From the NCBI GenBank assembly GCA_013215445.1, contig JABSRA010000019.1, positions 1-64,000 of the forward strand: 64,000 nt of DNA. Direction: 5' to 3'. The notes under the pieces are model-generated. The model searched no databases and was not told the origin of the DNA. It worked only from the letters and a program-made list of their open reading frames with translations. Of this stretch, positions 33,640-41,788 are shown piece by piece; position 1 is the first letter of the stretch, and each line of letters starts with the position of its first letter. The stretch comes from Oceanospirillaceae bacterium. Its GTDB lineage: Bacteria > Pseudomonadota > Gammaproteobacteria > Pseudomonadales > Balneatricaceae. A program made the position numbers and the translations under genes.

Positions 33640-34152
33640 GTGACATCTGTCCCCCAAAACAAGCAAGAATTACATCGAGCCATTGAGCTAATCTTCGATA
33701 AGCTCCTTGTTGATTATTCCAGTATCCCAGAAGAATTTTCTCGAAGAATCGCAGTTGAAGGTAATGTCAAAGGTACTGAGATAAGCGCCTGTGATACGCT
33801 TGCCTACCTTATTGGTTGGGGGAAGCTTGTTCTGAAGTGGCATCGGCTCAAAGAATCTGGTCAATGGGTAGATTTCCCTGAAACTAATTTTAAATGGAAT
33901 GAACTAGGGGCGTTGGCTCAAAGTTTCCATTATGAATATAGACAGTGGAACTACTCAGACCTAATTGCTCAATTTAAAATAACCACAACTGATATCTTGG
34001 CTCTAATTGATTCATTAAATAATCACGAATTATACGGTGTCGCTTGGTATGAAAAATATACATTGGGTAAAATGATTCAATTCAATACATCATCACCAAT
34101 GAAAAATATGCGCACTAAAATCAGAAAATTCAAAAAGAACAATGGCATATAG
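33640..34152 (+). CDS. ClbS/DfsB-family protein
   Basis: A 170-aa four-helix-bundle protein of the ClbS/DfsB (DUF1706) family. The opening SVPQNKQELHRAIELIFDKL, the EGNVKGTEISACDTLAYLIG block and WNYSDLIAQF near residue 110 are typical. ClbS protects colibactin producers by hydrolysing the genotoxin, so a resistance role against a genotoxic metabolite is possible but unproven. GTG at 33640 follows GGAG by 5 bases; an upstream GTG at 33625 lies inside attC core sequence. Confidence 0.82.
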   Translation: MTSVPQNKQELHRAIELIFDKLLVDYSSIPEEFSRRIAVEGNVKGTEISACDTLAYLIGWGKLVLKWHRLKESGQWVDFPETNFKWNELGALAQSFHYEYRQWNYSDLIAQFKITTTDILALIDSLNNHELYGVAWYEKYTLGKMIQFNTSSPMKNMRTKIRKFKKNNGI

Positions 34153-34161
34153 GGTGTAATT

Positions 34162-34265
34162 CACATAACAAAACTGTGTTGTTCACAACCTGCGGTTGCT
34201 GGGACGGTTTTCACACCACTCGTTCCTGATTCTGTTACAGCCGCCCCAAACAAAGGCGTTAGCAT
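34162..34265 (+). repeat. attC-like site g (family 1)
   Basis: ACATAAC and GTTAGCA ends around the shared interior (GTTCACAACCTGCGGTTGCT, CACTCGTTCCTG). Confidence 0.85.
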
Positions 34266-34280
34266 GACGAGAAGAAACAC

Positions 34281-34640
34281 ATGAAGAATATCTTGAAAAT
34301 AGCATTTTTTACCACGGTAATATTGTCAATGAAGCTATATGCAGAGCTGTCTTACCCATATATTGCAAACGATGTTAGAGCTGATCTGATTAAAACTCAA
34401 TACGAGACGATACGGCTAGGAGATTCAGAGTTAACTGTTTTAGACAAACTTCCTAATCCAGACGAAACACGGGATCTATATGAGCCAAAAATATATAAGC
34501 CCAAAATTACCGGGAAAACATATTTCTATATTATCCAACGAATGGTTGAATCAGGATCTGTCAATGAGCAAAACGAGAAGCTCGTCAGGGTAACTTTTAA
34601 CTTAGACGGTAGGGTAACGAGAGTAGATCATTGGGGATGA
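34281..34640 (+). CDS. Exported protein, possibly BamE/OmlA-like fold
   Basis: A 119-aa protein with a signal peptide (MKNILKIAFFTTVILSMKLY) and no lipobox. The mature part reads IRLGDSELTVLDKLPNPDET, then a tyrosine-rich strand YFYIIQRMVESG and VTFNLDGRVTRVDHW. The order 'G-x-T..V...L..P' then 'L.F..DG.V' recalls the BamE/OmlA fold. Function unknown. Confidence 0.5.
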   Translation: MKNILKIAFFTTVILSMKLYAELSYPYIANDVRADLIKTQYETIRLGDSELTVLDKLPNPDETRDLYEPKIYKPKITGKTYFYIIQRMVESGSVNEQNEKLVRVTFNLDGRVTRVDHWG

Positions 34641-34658
34641 TAATACTGCAAAGTAACA

Positions 34659-34720
34659 TTGCTAACCGGCCTATCAATAAAGTCGCCAAAAAGCGGCGCT
34701 GGTTATAGCAACGTTAACTG
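34659..34720 (+). repeat. attC-like site h
   Basis: TTGCTAAC and GTTAACT-type ends with GTCGCCAAAAAGCGGC as inner hairpin; shorter (62 bases) and unlike families 1 and 2. Confidence 0.55.
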
Positions 34721-34831
34721 CTATTCAGTGCTTGAGAGTGCTAAGTTAAAATTTACTTCTAGCGACGACTAACTAATCTAAAGATATAGCTGTTAAATTA
34801 ACTGATATGTTTAAATTTTAAAGGAATTAAA

Positions 34832-35440
34832 ATGATATTGTACGGATCACCACCTTCACCCTTTGTACGTAAAGTTAGTATTGTAATAGGCCAACTTAAC
34901 TTGTCACAGAAAGTTAAATTAGAAAGTCCTAAGGCACACCCTACAGAAATAAACCAAGATTATTATGCTCTAGTCCCGCTCGGAAAAATACCCGCTCTAA
35001 AACTTGAATCCGGGCAGTTTATCCACGACTCCCTGGTTATTTGTGATTATCTAAATGAGTTTGCAAACGGAGATTTGATTACCAAGGGGCTACTACCACG
35101 TGTCGAAATGCTTACCCGTCACAGCATTGCCAGCGGTGCAGCAGATGCTGCGGTTTCCTTAAGATACGAGACAGCTGTTCGGCCTGAAGCGCTACAGTGG
35201 TCACAGTGGATCGATGGACAGTGGCACAAAGTAACTACCGCTATAAAATGGTTTGAAGAGAATGTTCCAGAGCATAGTGATTTAATGCAACTTGATAATA
35301 TAGCTCTCGCTTGTTTACTGGGATATTTAGACTTTAGATTTTCAGATCTAAACTGGCGTCAACATGCACCACAACTCGCAGTTTGGTTTAATACAATCAA
35401 TGAATTAAGTATTATGAAAAACACTTCTCCTAATGCTTAG
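34832..35440 (+). CDS. Glutathione S-transferase-like protein
   Basis: A 202-aa GST-fold protein. The thioredoxin-like domain starts MILYGSPPSPFVRKVSIVIG (Ser/Pro instead of Cys-x-x-Cys) and contains PLGKIPALKLESGQFIHDSL with the cis-Pro and the Ser that holds glutathione. A C-terminal helical domain follows. It may conjugate or reduce electrophiles. AAAGGA ribosome site. Cassette gene preceded by a 110-base leader. Confidence 0.85.
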   Translation: MILYGSPPSPFVRKVSIVIGQLNLSQKVKLESPKAHPTEINQDYYALVPLGKIPALKLESGQFIHDSLVICDYLNEFANGDLITKGLLPRVEMLTRHSIASGAADAAVSLRYETAVRPEALQWSQWIDGQWHKVTTAIKWFEENVPEHSDLMQLDNIALACLLGYLDFRFSDLNWRQHAPQLAVWFNTINELSIMKNTSPNA

Positions 35441-35455
35441 GCTGGAGTATAAATG

Positions 35456-35534
35456 TGCAGCTATCAAATTTAGGCACGGCGAATGGTCTAGCCTACTTCG
35501 CAGCTCCAACCATCGCGTGCTAAAGGCCTTATGT
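35456..35534 (+). repeat. attC-like site i (family 2, damaged cores)
   Basis: The interior TTTAGGCACGGCGAATGGTC and CATCGCGTGCTAAAGG matches site f, but the cores read GCTATCAAA and GCCTTATGT; the conserved GTT of the right core is lost. This site may no longer recombine. Confidence 0.7.
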
Positions 35535-35548
35535 CTTTGGAGAATGAA

Positions 35549-36361
35549 TTGAAATCTGTAGAGTATGGCAATCTTGACGGTAAAACCGTTATTTATTTTC
35601 ATGGTGCACCAGGCTCACCTGATGAGGCCTCTGTCTTTGATAAGCACGCAAAAAAGCACGATTTAAATATTATTTGTTATGATCGCTTTTCAGTTGATTC
35701 ATCATTACAAAACAAGGCTTACTATAAATATTTAGCTAACATTATTATCGAAAAAGCTAATGGGGGGCAAGTCGATATAATAGGTTTTTCAATCGGTTGT
35801 CATGCCGCCATTGAAACTAGCCTTTACTTAGAAGGCACTGTTCGCGAGCTACACCTTATATCCGCCGCTGCACCACTGGACGCGGCTGATTTTCTAGAGG
35901 GTATGGCTGGAAAAATGGTATTTTCTATGGCGATGAAACAACCAGCTATTTTTACCTTATTATCGTATTGGCAAACACTTTTAGCTAAGGTAGCACCTAA
36001 CGTTTTATTCAAAATGTTATTTTCCAGTGCTACGGGTGAAGACCGATCACTGTCAAAAACTACTGATTTTCAAGCTTATATTAGGCCAATTTTAATGCAG
36101 TGCTTTAGCATCAACGTCAAAGGTTATATAAGAGAAATAAAACAGTATGTAGCACCGTGGCAAGAGTCTATTATTAAATGCAGTGCTAACACCCACATAT
36201 GGCATGGTACCAGTGATAATTGGTCTCCTGTCAGTATGGCTAAGTACTTAAAAGAGAATATACCCAATTCCGCGAGCCTAGAGCTAATATCGGGGTTATC
36301 CCATTACACATGTTTGTATGCGGCAGCACCCAAAATATGCTCTCAACTAGAGAAGACATAA
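35549..36361 (+). CDS. Alpha/beta hydrolase
   Basis: About 270 aa. The nucleophile elbow GFSIGCHAA, the oxyanion-loop HGAPGSPDE and the acid/base pair in HGTSDNWSP and GLSHYTC define an alpha/beta hydrolase triad. Substrate unknown. The TTG at 35549 has TTTGGAG 6 bases upstream; the ATG at 35531 is in frame but lies inside the attC right core without a ribosome site. Cassette gene. Confidence 0.8.
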   Translation: MKSVEYGNLDGKTVIYFHGAPGSPDEASVFDKHAKKHDLNIICYDRFSVDSSLQNKAYYKYLANIIIEKANGGQVDIIGFSIGCHAAIETSLYLEGTVRELHLISAAAPLDAADFLEGMAGKMVFSMAMKQPAIFTLLSYWQTLLAKVAPNVLFKMLFSSATGEDRSLSKTTDFQAYIRPILMQCFSINVKGYIREIKQYVAPWQESIIKCSANTHIWHGTSDNWSPVSMAKYLKENIPNSASLELISGLSHYTCLYAAAPKICSQLEKT

Positions 36362-36471
36362 CAAAAATGTCAACGGGACATATTTTCGCTGCGGATTTTG
36401 GGTTGTGGCTACCCGCCAGTATCAACACAAAATACTGCACTACATTTTTCCCGTTACAAAAGCGTTATCAG
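36355..36471 (+). repeat. attC-like site j
   Basis: ACATAAC (36356-36362) and GTTATCA (36464-36470) ends, with CGGGACATATTTTCGC and CATTTTTCCCG as inner complementary parts. Length 117 bases. Confidence 0.7.
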
Positions 36472-36487
36472 GCAAGTGAGAATATCT

Positions 36488-36853
36488 GTGACATATGATG
36501 AATTCAACCAGTTTTGTGGTTCTCTGCCTGCAACTTCGCATATTGTTCAATGGGGTAACTCTCACGTATGGAAAGTCGGTGGCAAAGTATTTGCAATTGG
36601 TGGTTGGAGTAAAAATGAGCAACCCGCTTTTACTTTTAAAACCTCAGACCTCAATTTTGATTTCTTAAGTGAACACGATGGCTACAAACCAGCGCCGTAT
36701 TTCGCTAATAGAGGGATGAAATGGATTCAGCAATTTGAGAGCTCTCTAGAAAGAAACGAAGAGTTGCAATATTACCTTAAAGAGTCACACCGCATTGTTT
36801 CTCTTGGATTAACAAAAGTTAAACAAAAAGAGCTTGGTTTAAATCAAGGGTAA
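36488..36853 (+). CDS. MmcQ/YjbR-family protein
   Basis: A 121-aa protein of the MmcQ/YjbR (DUF419) family with a double-wing DNA-binding-like fold. TYDEFNQFCGSLPATSHIVQ, KVFAIGGW and the end YYLKESHRIVSLGLTKVKQK are family hallmarks. GTG at 36488 is preferred; a GTG four codons upstream is possible. Cellular role unknown; found as single-domain proteins in many bacteria. Confidence 0.83.
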   Translation: MTYDEFNQFCGSLPATSHIVQWGNSHVWKVGGKVFAIGGWSKNEQPAFTFKTSDLNFDFLSEHDGYKPAPYFANRGMKWIQQFESSLERNEELQYYLKESHRIVSLGLTKVKQKELGLNQG

Positions 36854-36856
36854 ATA

Positions 36857-36935
36857 CCGTATGCAAAGTTTAGGCACAGCGCATTGTCCCTGCTACTGTG
36901 TAGCTGGGCCAATCACGGGCTAAAAGCGTTATGTG
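36857..36935 (+). repeat. attC-like site k (family 2)
   Basis: The interior TTTAGGCACAGCGCATTGTC and CACGGGCTAAAAGCG matches sites f and i; right core GTTATGT intact, left core degenerate (TATGCAAAG). Confidence 0.75.
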
Positions 36936-36965
36936 AGTGAATGCATATGGTGAAAATTCAAAATT

Positions 36966-37937
36966 TTGAACCTTTTTCTCGGGGTGCATTGTGAAACAAC
37001 AGCATCAGGTACCTTATTAAGACAATTGGATATTGAGCTATCTGAAGCCATGATGTTTGGTTTGGGCGAAGGGTTAGGTTTTATCTACTGGAATATGAAG
37101 ATAATGGACTTCCCTTTTATTGGCGGTAGGGTAAAACCTTTATCACTCACTAAAAGTTTAGCAAAAAACCTAAAATTAGAATTCAACGTTAAAGAAACGA
37201 CGTCGGTTAAAAAATCCTGGAGTAATGCTAAGGCGTTATTGGATGACAATGTCGCCATTGGTTTACAGTTGGACTCTTATTACCTGGAATACTTTGGCGT
37301 TAAAATGCACTTTGCTGGCCATTTTGCTGCAATGTATGGCTATGATGACGATTTTGCGTATATGGTCGATACCAAGCCAAATGGAGGCAAAGTTAAAACA
37401 TCGTTAACAAGCCTTGAGCAGGCCCGGAATGAAAAAGGCCCCATGTCCGCTAAAAATTTAATTTACTCACTGCAAAAAACCGGGCAAAAATTTAATCTCT
37501 CAGAAGCAATTGTTACGGCGATTTTAAATAATGCTAGCGAGTATCTAAATCCGCCGATAAAAAATATTGGTTATAAAGGGATATTGAAGACCAGCGTAGA
37601 GATAAAAAAATGGTTTAAGGCAAGTTCAAATGTCGAACATGAATTTTGTACGACAGCAATGATCATGGAAAAAGCCGGAACTGGTGGCGCTATTTTCAGA
37701 AATATGTACTGCGATTTTCTTCAAGAAGCCTACGCTATTACAAAACTTCCCCTTATCAATGATGCGTATAAACAATTTGTGGTGATTGCAGAGTTATGGA
37801 CAGAGGTGGCGAGGTTGTTGCACAGTGCAGGAAAAAATAATGATGCATCGCCGATTAATAAAACTTCTGACATTTTGCTTGAACTGTCTAGTAAAGAGTA
37901 CTTTGCGATGAAAACTCTTGAAGACATAGCGGTGTAA
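36966..37937 (+). CDS. BtrH N-terminal-like protein, possible frameshift at start
   Basis: About 323 aa matching the BtrH_N family (N-terminal part VHCETTASGTLLRQLDIELS, EAMMFGLGEGLGFIYW) plus a DUF4872-type C-terminal half. BtrH is an acyl-ACP:aminoglycoside acyltransferase in butirosin synthesis. The Cys of HCETT is the expected nucleophile. The frame begins at TTG 36966 without a ribosome site; the natural start MVKIQNFEPF (ATG 36947) is one frame away and would join if the T5 run at 36973-36977 had four T. It may be a mutation, a sequencing slip or frameshifting. Confidence 0.75.
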   Translation: MNLFLGVHCETTASGTLLRQLDIELSEAMMFGLGEGLGFIYWNMKIMDFPFIGGRVKPLSLTKSLAKNLKLEFNVKETTSVKKSWSNAKALLDDNVAIGLQLDSYYLEYFGVKMHFAGHFAAMYGYDDDFAYMVDTKPNGGKVKTSLTSLEQARNEKGPMSAKNLIYSLQKTGQKFNLSEAIVTAILNNASEYLNPPIKNIGYKGILKTSVEIKKWFKASSNVEHEFCTTAMIMEKAGTGGAIFRNMYCDFLQEAYAITKLPLINDAYKQFVVIAELWTEVARLLHSAGKNNDASPINKTSDILLELSSKEYFAMKTLEDIAV

Positions 37938-37939
37938 AC

Positions 37940-38032
37940 TCGCCATCAACAAGGACTAAAAACAGTTGGCTTTAGCTCCTTCGTCGCCCTTATAGTCAAC
38001 TATTATCAGCCGCTTATGGCGGTGTTATGCGT
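37940..38032 (+). repeat. attC-like site l
   Basis: CGCCATCAAC and GGTGTTATGC ends with CGCCAT/ATGGCG and AGTTGGC/GTCAACT inner pairs. It follows the BtrH-like gene directly. Confidence 0.7.
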
Positions 38033-38049
38033 TCAAGGAAGCTATTCTT

Positions 38050-38412
38050 ATGCCTCATGTAGAAATTAAGTATTCTGATAATTTGGATATCGATACCAAA
38101 GAAGTTTTTGATGTTATAGAAGCTGTCATTAATAAAAAAGACTCCAGTGCCGGCGAATGTAAATCAAGAGCTTATCCTTGCTCTGAGTATAAATACAGCC
38201 ACATTCTCGTTTCAATATCGTTATTAACTAAGCCGCACCGAGATAAAGAGTTCACCTTAAAATTAAGTAGTGAGCTAGAACGAGCCATAAAGCTCCATCT
38301 TAAACAAAGCTTGTACTTTTCGTTAAACATCGAATACAGCCAAGCTTATTACACAACCAACATTCACCGTATCGATGGAGATACACTGGATGATATTAAT
38401 AGCGTATATTAA
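38050..38412 (+). CDS. CHMI-like tautomerase (5-carboxymethyl-2-hydroxymuconate isomerase family)
   Basis: A 120-aa protein starting MPHVEIKYSDNL, the hallmark of the HpaF/CHMI family whose N-terminal Pro (exposed after Met removal) is the catalytic base. Later SHILVSISLLTKPHRDKEFT and YFSLNIEYSQAYYTTNIH follow the same pattern. In the homoprotocatechuate pathway such enzymes isomerise a ring-cleavage product, but no other genes of that pathway are near. Cassette gene with CAAGGAAG ribosome site. Confidence 0.8.
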   Translation: MPHVEIKYSDNLDIDTKEVFDVIEAVINKKDSSAGECKSRAYPCSEYKYSHILVSISLLTKPHRDKEFTLKLSSELERAIKLHLKQSLYFSLNIEYSQAYYTTNIHRIDGDTLDDINSVY

Positions 38413-38418
38413 TCAAAC

Positions 38419-38523
38419 ACGTAGAACAAAATTGTATTGTTCGCAATCTGCGGTTGCCGGGACGACTTGCACGCCACTCGCTCCTCGCTCTGTTTCAGCC
38501 GCTCCAAACAAAGGCGTTAGGTT
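38419..38523 (+). repeat. attC-like site m (family 1)
   Basis: Left core GTAGAAC degenerate, right core GTTAGGT intact; interior GCAATCTGCGGTTGCCGGGA is shared with sites c, g and o. Confidence 0.8.
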
Positions 38524-38528
38524 TTAAT

Positions 38529-39194
38529 ATGTACGACGAAGACATCGTCAAATACTTTGATGCAACTGAGAATCGTGAAACGCGCGAAGATCTAATATTT
38601 GCGGTAAATATGGTCAGGGAAGATAAAATTGCTATTGATTGTGGCTGCGGTTCAGGATCCGACATTGACTACTTAGCACGAAGTGGGTTCACAGTTTATG
38701 GGTTCGATGTAGAGCAAGAATCAATCGCAAGGTGTCAATCTCGTTTTAGTGGTATGGACAATGTTGTCTTATCTCAATCATCATTTACCGCTTTCGACTA
38801 CCCTCAAGCATCGTTGGTAGTGGCGGATGCAAGTTTATTTTTCTGTCCCAGTTCTGAGTTTAAGAAAGTTTGGTCAAATATATACCGGTGCCTACTACCA
38901 AATGGTATTTTCTGTGGCTCGTTTCTAGGCAAGGAAGACACTATGGCAACACCTGGGGATAATCCAAGTGTTTTCTGGCCTGAAGTAACAGCCTTTGAGG
39001 AGGCTGAAATCATGGGGCTGTTCAAAAACTTTGAAGTACTTCGCTTTAAAACTCATAGGTCTACAGGTAAAACATCTCAGGGTATTACGCATAATTGGCA
39101 TATTTTTCAAATCGTGGCACAGAAACCTAACAAATCAAAGCACTCGGACGCGCTGCCGGATATGGCGGCGTTAGCTTCAGCGGAGAAAATTTAG
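38529..39194 (+). CDS. Class I SAM-dependent methyltransferase with attC-encoded tail
   Basis: A 221-aa Rossmann-fold methyltransferase. Motif I AIDCGCGSGSDIDYLARSG binds S-adenosylmethionine, followed by VYGFDVEQESI and the VVADASLFF strand. Substrate unknown. The last 20 residues (from NKSKHSDALPDMAAL) are encoded by the attC-like site n, and the final LASAEKI and stop codon lie beyond the presumed recombination point, in the DNA of the next cassette. The core enzyme is complete before this tail. Confidence 0.85.
   Translation: MYDEDIVKYFDATENRETREDLIFAVNMVREDKIAIDCGCGSGSDIDYLARSGFTVYGFDVEQESIARCQSRFSGMDNVVLSQSSFTAFDYPQASLVVADASLFFCPSSEFKKVWSNIYRCLLPNGIFCGSFLGKEDTMATPGDNPSVFWPEVTAFEEAEIMGLFKNFEVLRFKTHRSTGKTSQGITHNWHIFQIVAQKPNKSKHSDALPDMAALASAEKI
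39124..39177 (+). repeat. attC-like site n, inside an open reading frame
   Basis: ACCTAAC (39125-39131) and GTTAGCT (39170-39176) ends with inner CGCGCTGCCGGATATGGCGG. The methyltransferase frame passes through the whole site and past the G/TTAGC crossover position at 39170/39171. Confidence 0.75.
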
Positions 39195-39677
39195 ATGACT
39201 GATCATTCACCCTATACAGAACACCCCAACCGACTTGCCGATGTCATGTCTGCTATTCAGCTTATGGGCACTTTTAAATATGGCAGCAGAACTATAGCCA
39301 ATTGGAAAAAATCTATTGGCAGAGACCCAGTTAGTTCAGCCGATTGGGCAAGTATATTTGACCAGCACCCAGAGTTCTTTCGGGTAATATCTGGTTATGC
39401 TTCACTGGTATGGCGCAGAGCAAAAACTAAAAATTATCATGTTGAAAGAAACACAGATTTGTCAAAAGATGAAATCGGTCGATTAAATGAGACTGAAAAG
39501 AAGAAGATTACTAGGAGACCACTTGATTCTTCCCAAGTTGAAGCATTACTAAATTCAGCTGTGCAACTACATGCATCTGCTCTATCGCATAAAAAGGAGT
39601 TGAGGTGGTGGATTCCGGTTGCGGCTTCACTAATAGGGGTGCTAGTAGGTGCACTTATTAGTCTAACCAGAACATGA
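39195..39677 (+). CDS. Membrane-anchored protein of unknown function
   Basis: A 160-aa protein that starts the base after the methyltransferase stop. It is soluble and basic for 130 residues (VSSADWASIFDQHPEFFRVI, SGYASLVWRRAKTKN), with one C-terminal membrane helix WWIPVAASLIGVLVGALISL preceded by charged residues, so the body faces the cytoplasm. No enzyme motif was recognised. Its stop lies within the following attC-like site. Confidence 0.65.
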   Translation: MTDHSPYTEHPNRLADVMSAIQLMGTFKYGSRTIANWKKSIGRDPVSSADWASIFDQHPEFFRVISGYASLVWRRAKTKNYHVERNTDLSKDEIGRLNETEKKKITRRPLDSSQVEALLNSAVQLHASALSHKKELRWWIPVAASLIGVLVGALISLTRT

Positions 39678-39761
39678 TGTTCGCAACCTGCGGTTGCTGA
39701 CGGTATGCAAGCCACTCGTCCCTCACTCTATTACAGCCCCCCTAAACAAAGGCGTTAGCTA
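39660..39761 (+). repeat. attC-like site o (family 1)
   Basis: GTCTAAC (39661-39667) and GTTAGCT (39754-39760); interior TTCGCAACCTGCGGTTGCT shared with sites c, g and m. It overlaps the stop codon of the preceding gene. Confidence 0.85.
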
Positions 39762-39851
39762 TTTCATCAAATTCCCGTGCATAGTTCACTTTACAGCAGT
39801 ACTGGTTTTATATACAGTTAACTGCTTTTAAGTCCATAGGGGTAAATAAGA

Positions 39852-40241
39852 ATGAAAACTATAACGACAATTTTAACTGGAGTGTTTATGCTAGCGAGCA
39901 GTGCAGTATCAAATGCAGAAAGTCTGGTTGCAGTAGAATGGGCGCCATTCATAAAAAATGAGGGGGTAACCGATCAACAACTTATAGTAGCTGCTGACCA
40001 GGTTAATGTTGTATTTTTAGCAAGGCAACCAGGATTTATTAAACGAGAACTTATCAAGAAAAGTGAGATTGAATATGCTGATATTATTCATTGGAATACC
40101 AAGGCAGACGCAGTAGCAGCTGGCGAAAAAGTATTCAATTGTGCTGAATGTAATCAGTATTTTAAATTAATGAATATGGAAGCAAGTGCCGGTGCTGGTT
40201 CAGGTTTTTCTCATTATGAAATTATAAAGGAATGGCATTAG
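39852..40241 (+). CDS. Exported ABM-like dimeric alpha/beta-barrel protein
   Basis: A 129-aa protein with a signal peptide ending at SNAES. The mature part LVAVEWAPFIKNEGVTDQQL, VFLARQPGFIKRELIKKSEI and DIIHWNTKADAVAAGEKVF has the strand-helix order of antibiotic-biosynthesis-monooxygenase-like dimeric barrels. A C-x-x-C like NCAECNQYF follows. Exported members of this fold are less usual. Ligand and role unknown. Confidence 0.6.
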   Translation: MKTITTILTGVFMLASSAVSNAESLVAVEWAPFIKNEGVTDQQLIVAADQVNVVFLARQPGFIKRELIKKSEIEYADIIHWNTKADAVAAGEKVFNCAECNQYFKLMNMEASAGAGSGFSHYEIIKEWH

Positions 40242-40244
40242 AAA

Positions 40245-40279
40245 TAGCTAACGAGCCAATTAAGAAGGGCCGTTGACTG
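40245..40279 (+). repeat. attC-like site p, very short
   Basis: AGCTAACG and CGTTGACT frame only 35 bases, with inner GCC/GGC. Much shorter than known functional attC sites (about 55 bases or more). Confidence 0.5.
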
Positions 40280-40299
40280 CCATCAAGAGCGGAGAGTGC

Positions 40300-40839
40300 A
40301 TGCCACTTACAGAGAAACAGATTGGTGTATTGAAGGGAATGATACTAGGTGTATCCTTGGCACTGTGCATAGTAGGTCTTGGCTCTTACCTAAATCCTTT
40401 CGGCTTTCAAGCGTCTCTAAATACCACCGACAAGCTCAAAGTTGCCATTTTATCATGCATAATACCGGCGCTATTTTTGGCTATTTGTATTGGCCGCTTA
40501 GCTAAACATCGTTTTTTAACCCCTGAAGATATTGACGGTGGAGGGCTATCAAAAGGCTCCTCCCAAGCACTTTTATTACAATCACTATTACAAAATACTA
40601 TTGAGCAAACTCTACTCGCTGCAATCGTCTATTGTGCTTGGTCAGTGGTAATGCCAGCTACTTGGTTATCCGTAATCCCTCTTGCCGCTTTCGGTTTTGG
40701 CATTGGACGACTATTATTCTTCAGGGAATACCAGATGGGAGCTCCATCAAGAGCTATCGGTTTTACACTTTCCTTTTATCCCTCGATAATTATGCTGATA
40801 ACCATCATTGGATCTGTAGTATGGAGGCAAGTCAGCTAA
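40300..40839 (+). CDS. MAPEG-family membrane protein
   Basis: A 179-aa inner-membrane protein with four helices, matching the MAPEG (eicosanoid/glutathione metabolism) fold. The block LLQSLLQNTIEQTLLAAIVY contains the conserved N-x-x-E-x polar pattern, and FGIGRLLFFREYQMGAPSRA the Arg-rich loop. GGAG is 5 bases before the ATG at 40300; the frame is open from 40273. Possible glutathione-dependent detoxification. Confidence 0.8.
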   Translation: MPLTEKQIGVLKGMILGVSLALCIVGLGSYLNPFGFQASLNTTDKLKVAILSCIIPALFLAICIGRLAKHRFLTPEDIDGGGLSKGSSQALLLQSLLQNTIEQTLLAAIVYCAWSVVMPATWLSVIPLAAFGFGIGRLLFFREYQMGAPSRAIGFTLSFYPSIIMLITIIGSVVWRQVS

Positions 40840-40915
40840 CAAACGCCAGCACCGGACAGCTTTACGCTGTCATTTTCCACAAGACCTAAAAAGATCGCCA
40901 ACACAAAGTTAGTTT
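40833..40915 (+). repeat. attC-like site q
   Basis: AGCTAAC (40834-40840) and GTTAGTT (40908-40914) ends; GACAGCTTTACGCTGTC is a clear inner hairpin. The MAPEG stop codon lies in the left core. Confidence 0.8.
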
Positions 40916-40933
40916 TAAAGGAGTATCTAATAT

Positions 40934-41560
40934 ATGACTATATTGACACTGGCCTTATTTATACCAGCATGTTTTGCCTTAAATATGGTTCCGGGTCCAA
41001 ATAACTTACTCGCGATGAGTAATGCACAACGTTATGGATTTCAGTCTGCCGTTGCTGCTGGAATCGGCAGACTTGCAGCCTTTTCGGTAATGATTTTATT
41101 GGCTGCTACTGGTTTAGCGGCGATTTTACATACTTCTGAAACACTGTTTTTAACCATTAAAATTGTTGGCGCGCTCTACTTGTTTTGGGTTGCATACCAG
41201 TTGTGGAATGCAAATATTGTAGCAATACACCAGCAAACTCAAGTAGAAACCTCTATTTATCAGCTTGCCAAGCAAGAGTTTTTATTGGCCGCAGGTAACC
41301 CTAAAGCGGTTTTGATATTCACTGCATTTCTCCCACAGTTTATAGATTCAACCCAAAAATCTGGGTATCAATTCTTTATGTTGGGTCTTACTTTCTTGTG
41401 CTTGGAACTGCTCGCTGTTTCTATATATGCTTGCTTCGGCGTGTATTTACGCCATTGGTTTTCAAAGCCAAGTATGAGAAAGTTATTCAATCGTGGTTGT
41501 GCAGCGTTGATCGGCTCTATTGGTATTGGTTTAATGCTAGAAGCTGACAATTCAAATTAA
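40934..41560 (+). CDS. LysE/RhtB-family exporter (cassette copy)
   Basis: A 208-aa inner-membrane exporter with the family's NMVPGPNNLLAMSNAQRYGF start and AAGNPKAVLIFTAFLPQF near residue 115. About six membrane helices. Likely exports an amino acid or a toxic analogue. It is only distantly related to the chromosomal LysE at 10424 in this window. Ribosome site AAAGGAG. Confidence 0.88.
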   Translation: MTILTLALFIPACFALNMVPGPNNLLAMSNAQRYGFQSAVAAGIGRLAAFSVMILLAATGLAAILHTSETLFLTIKIVGALYLFWVAYQLWNANIVAIHQQTQVETSIYQLAKQEFLLAAGNPKAVLIFTAFLPQFIDSTQKSGYQFFMLGLTFLCLELLAVSIYACFGVYLRHWFSKPSMRKLFNRGCAALIGSIGIGLMLEADNSN

Positions 41561-41667
41561 CAACACGTCCTGAGGGGCGCACCATAATCCTAGATTAGCC
41601 ATTCGCCGTATACCGAAGAGCGCCGAAGCTCTTTTCTTTAGGGCCGCTATATCCTAGGAGTTATCGT
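41554..41667 (+). repeat. attC-like site r
   Basis: AATTAAC (41555-41561) and GTTATCG (41660-41666) ends; GAAGAGCGCCGAAGCTCTT is an inner hairpin, and ATCCTAG occurs on both sides. Length 114 bases. Confidence 0.65.
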
Positions 41668-41788
41668 CCACCATTCGAGTTTTCCAGCAGCTAAAAACAA
41701 TCCTAATCCACCTAAATGCTCAATAAAATATGACTATCACTGGCCTATATGTTTTGGGACTAGTGATATTCAAAGGAACTAGCAAAGA

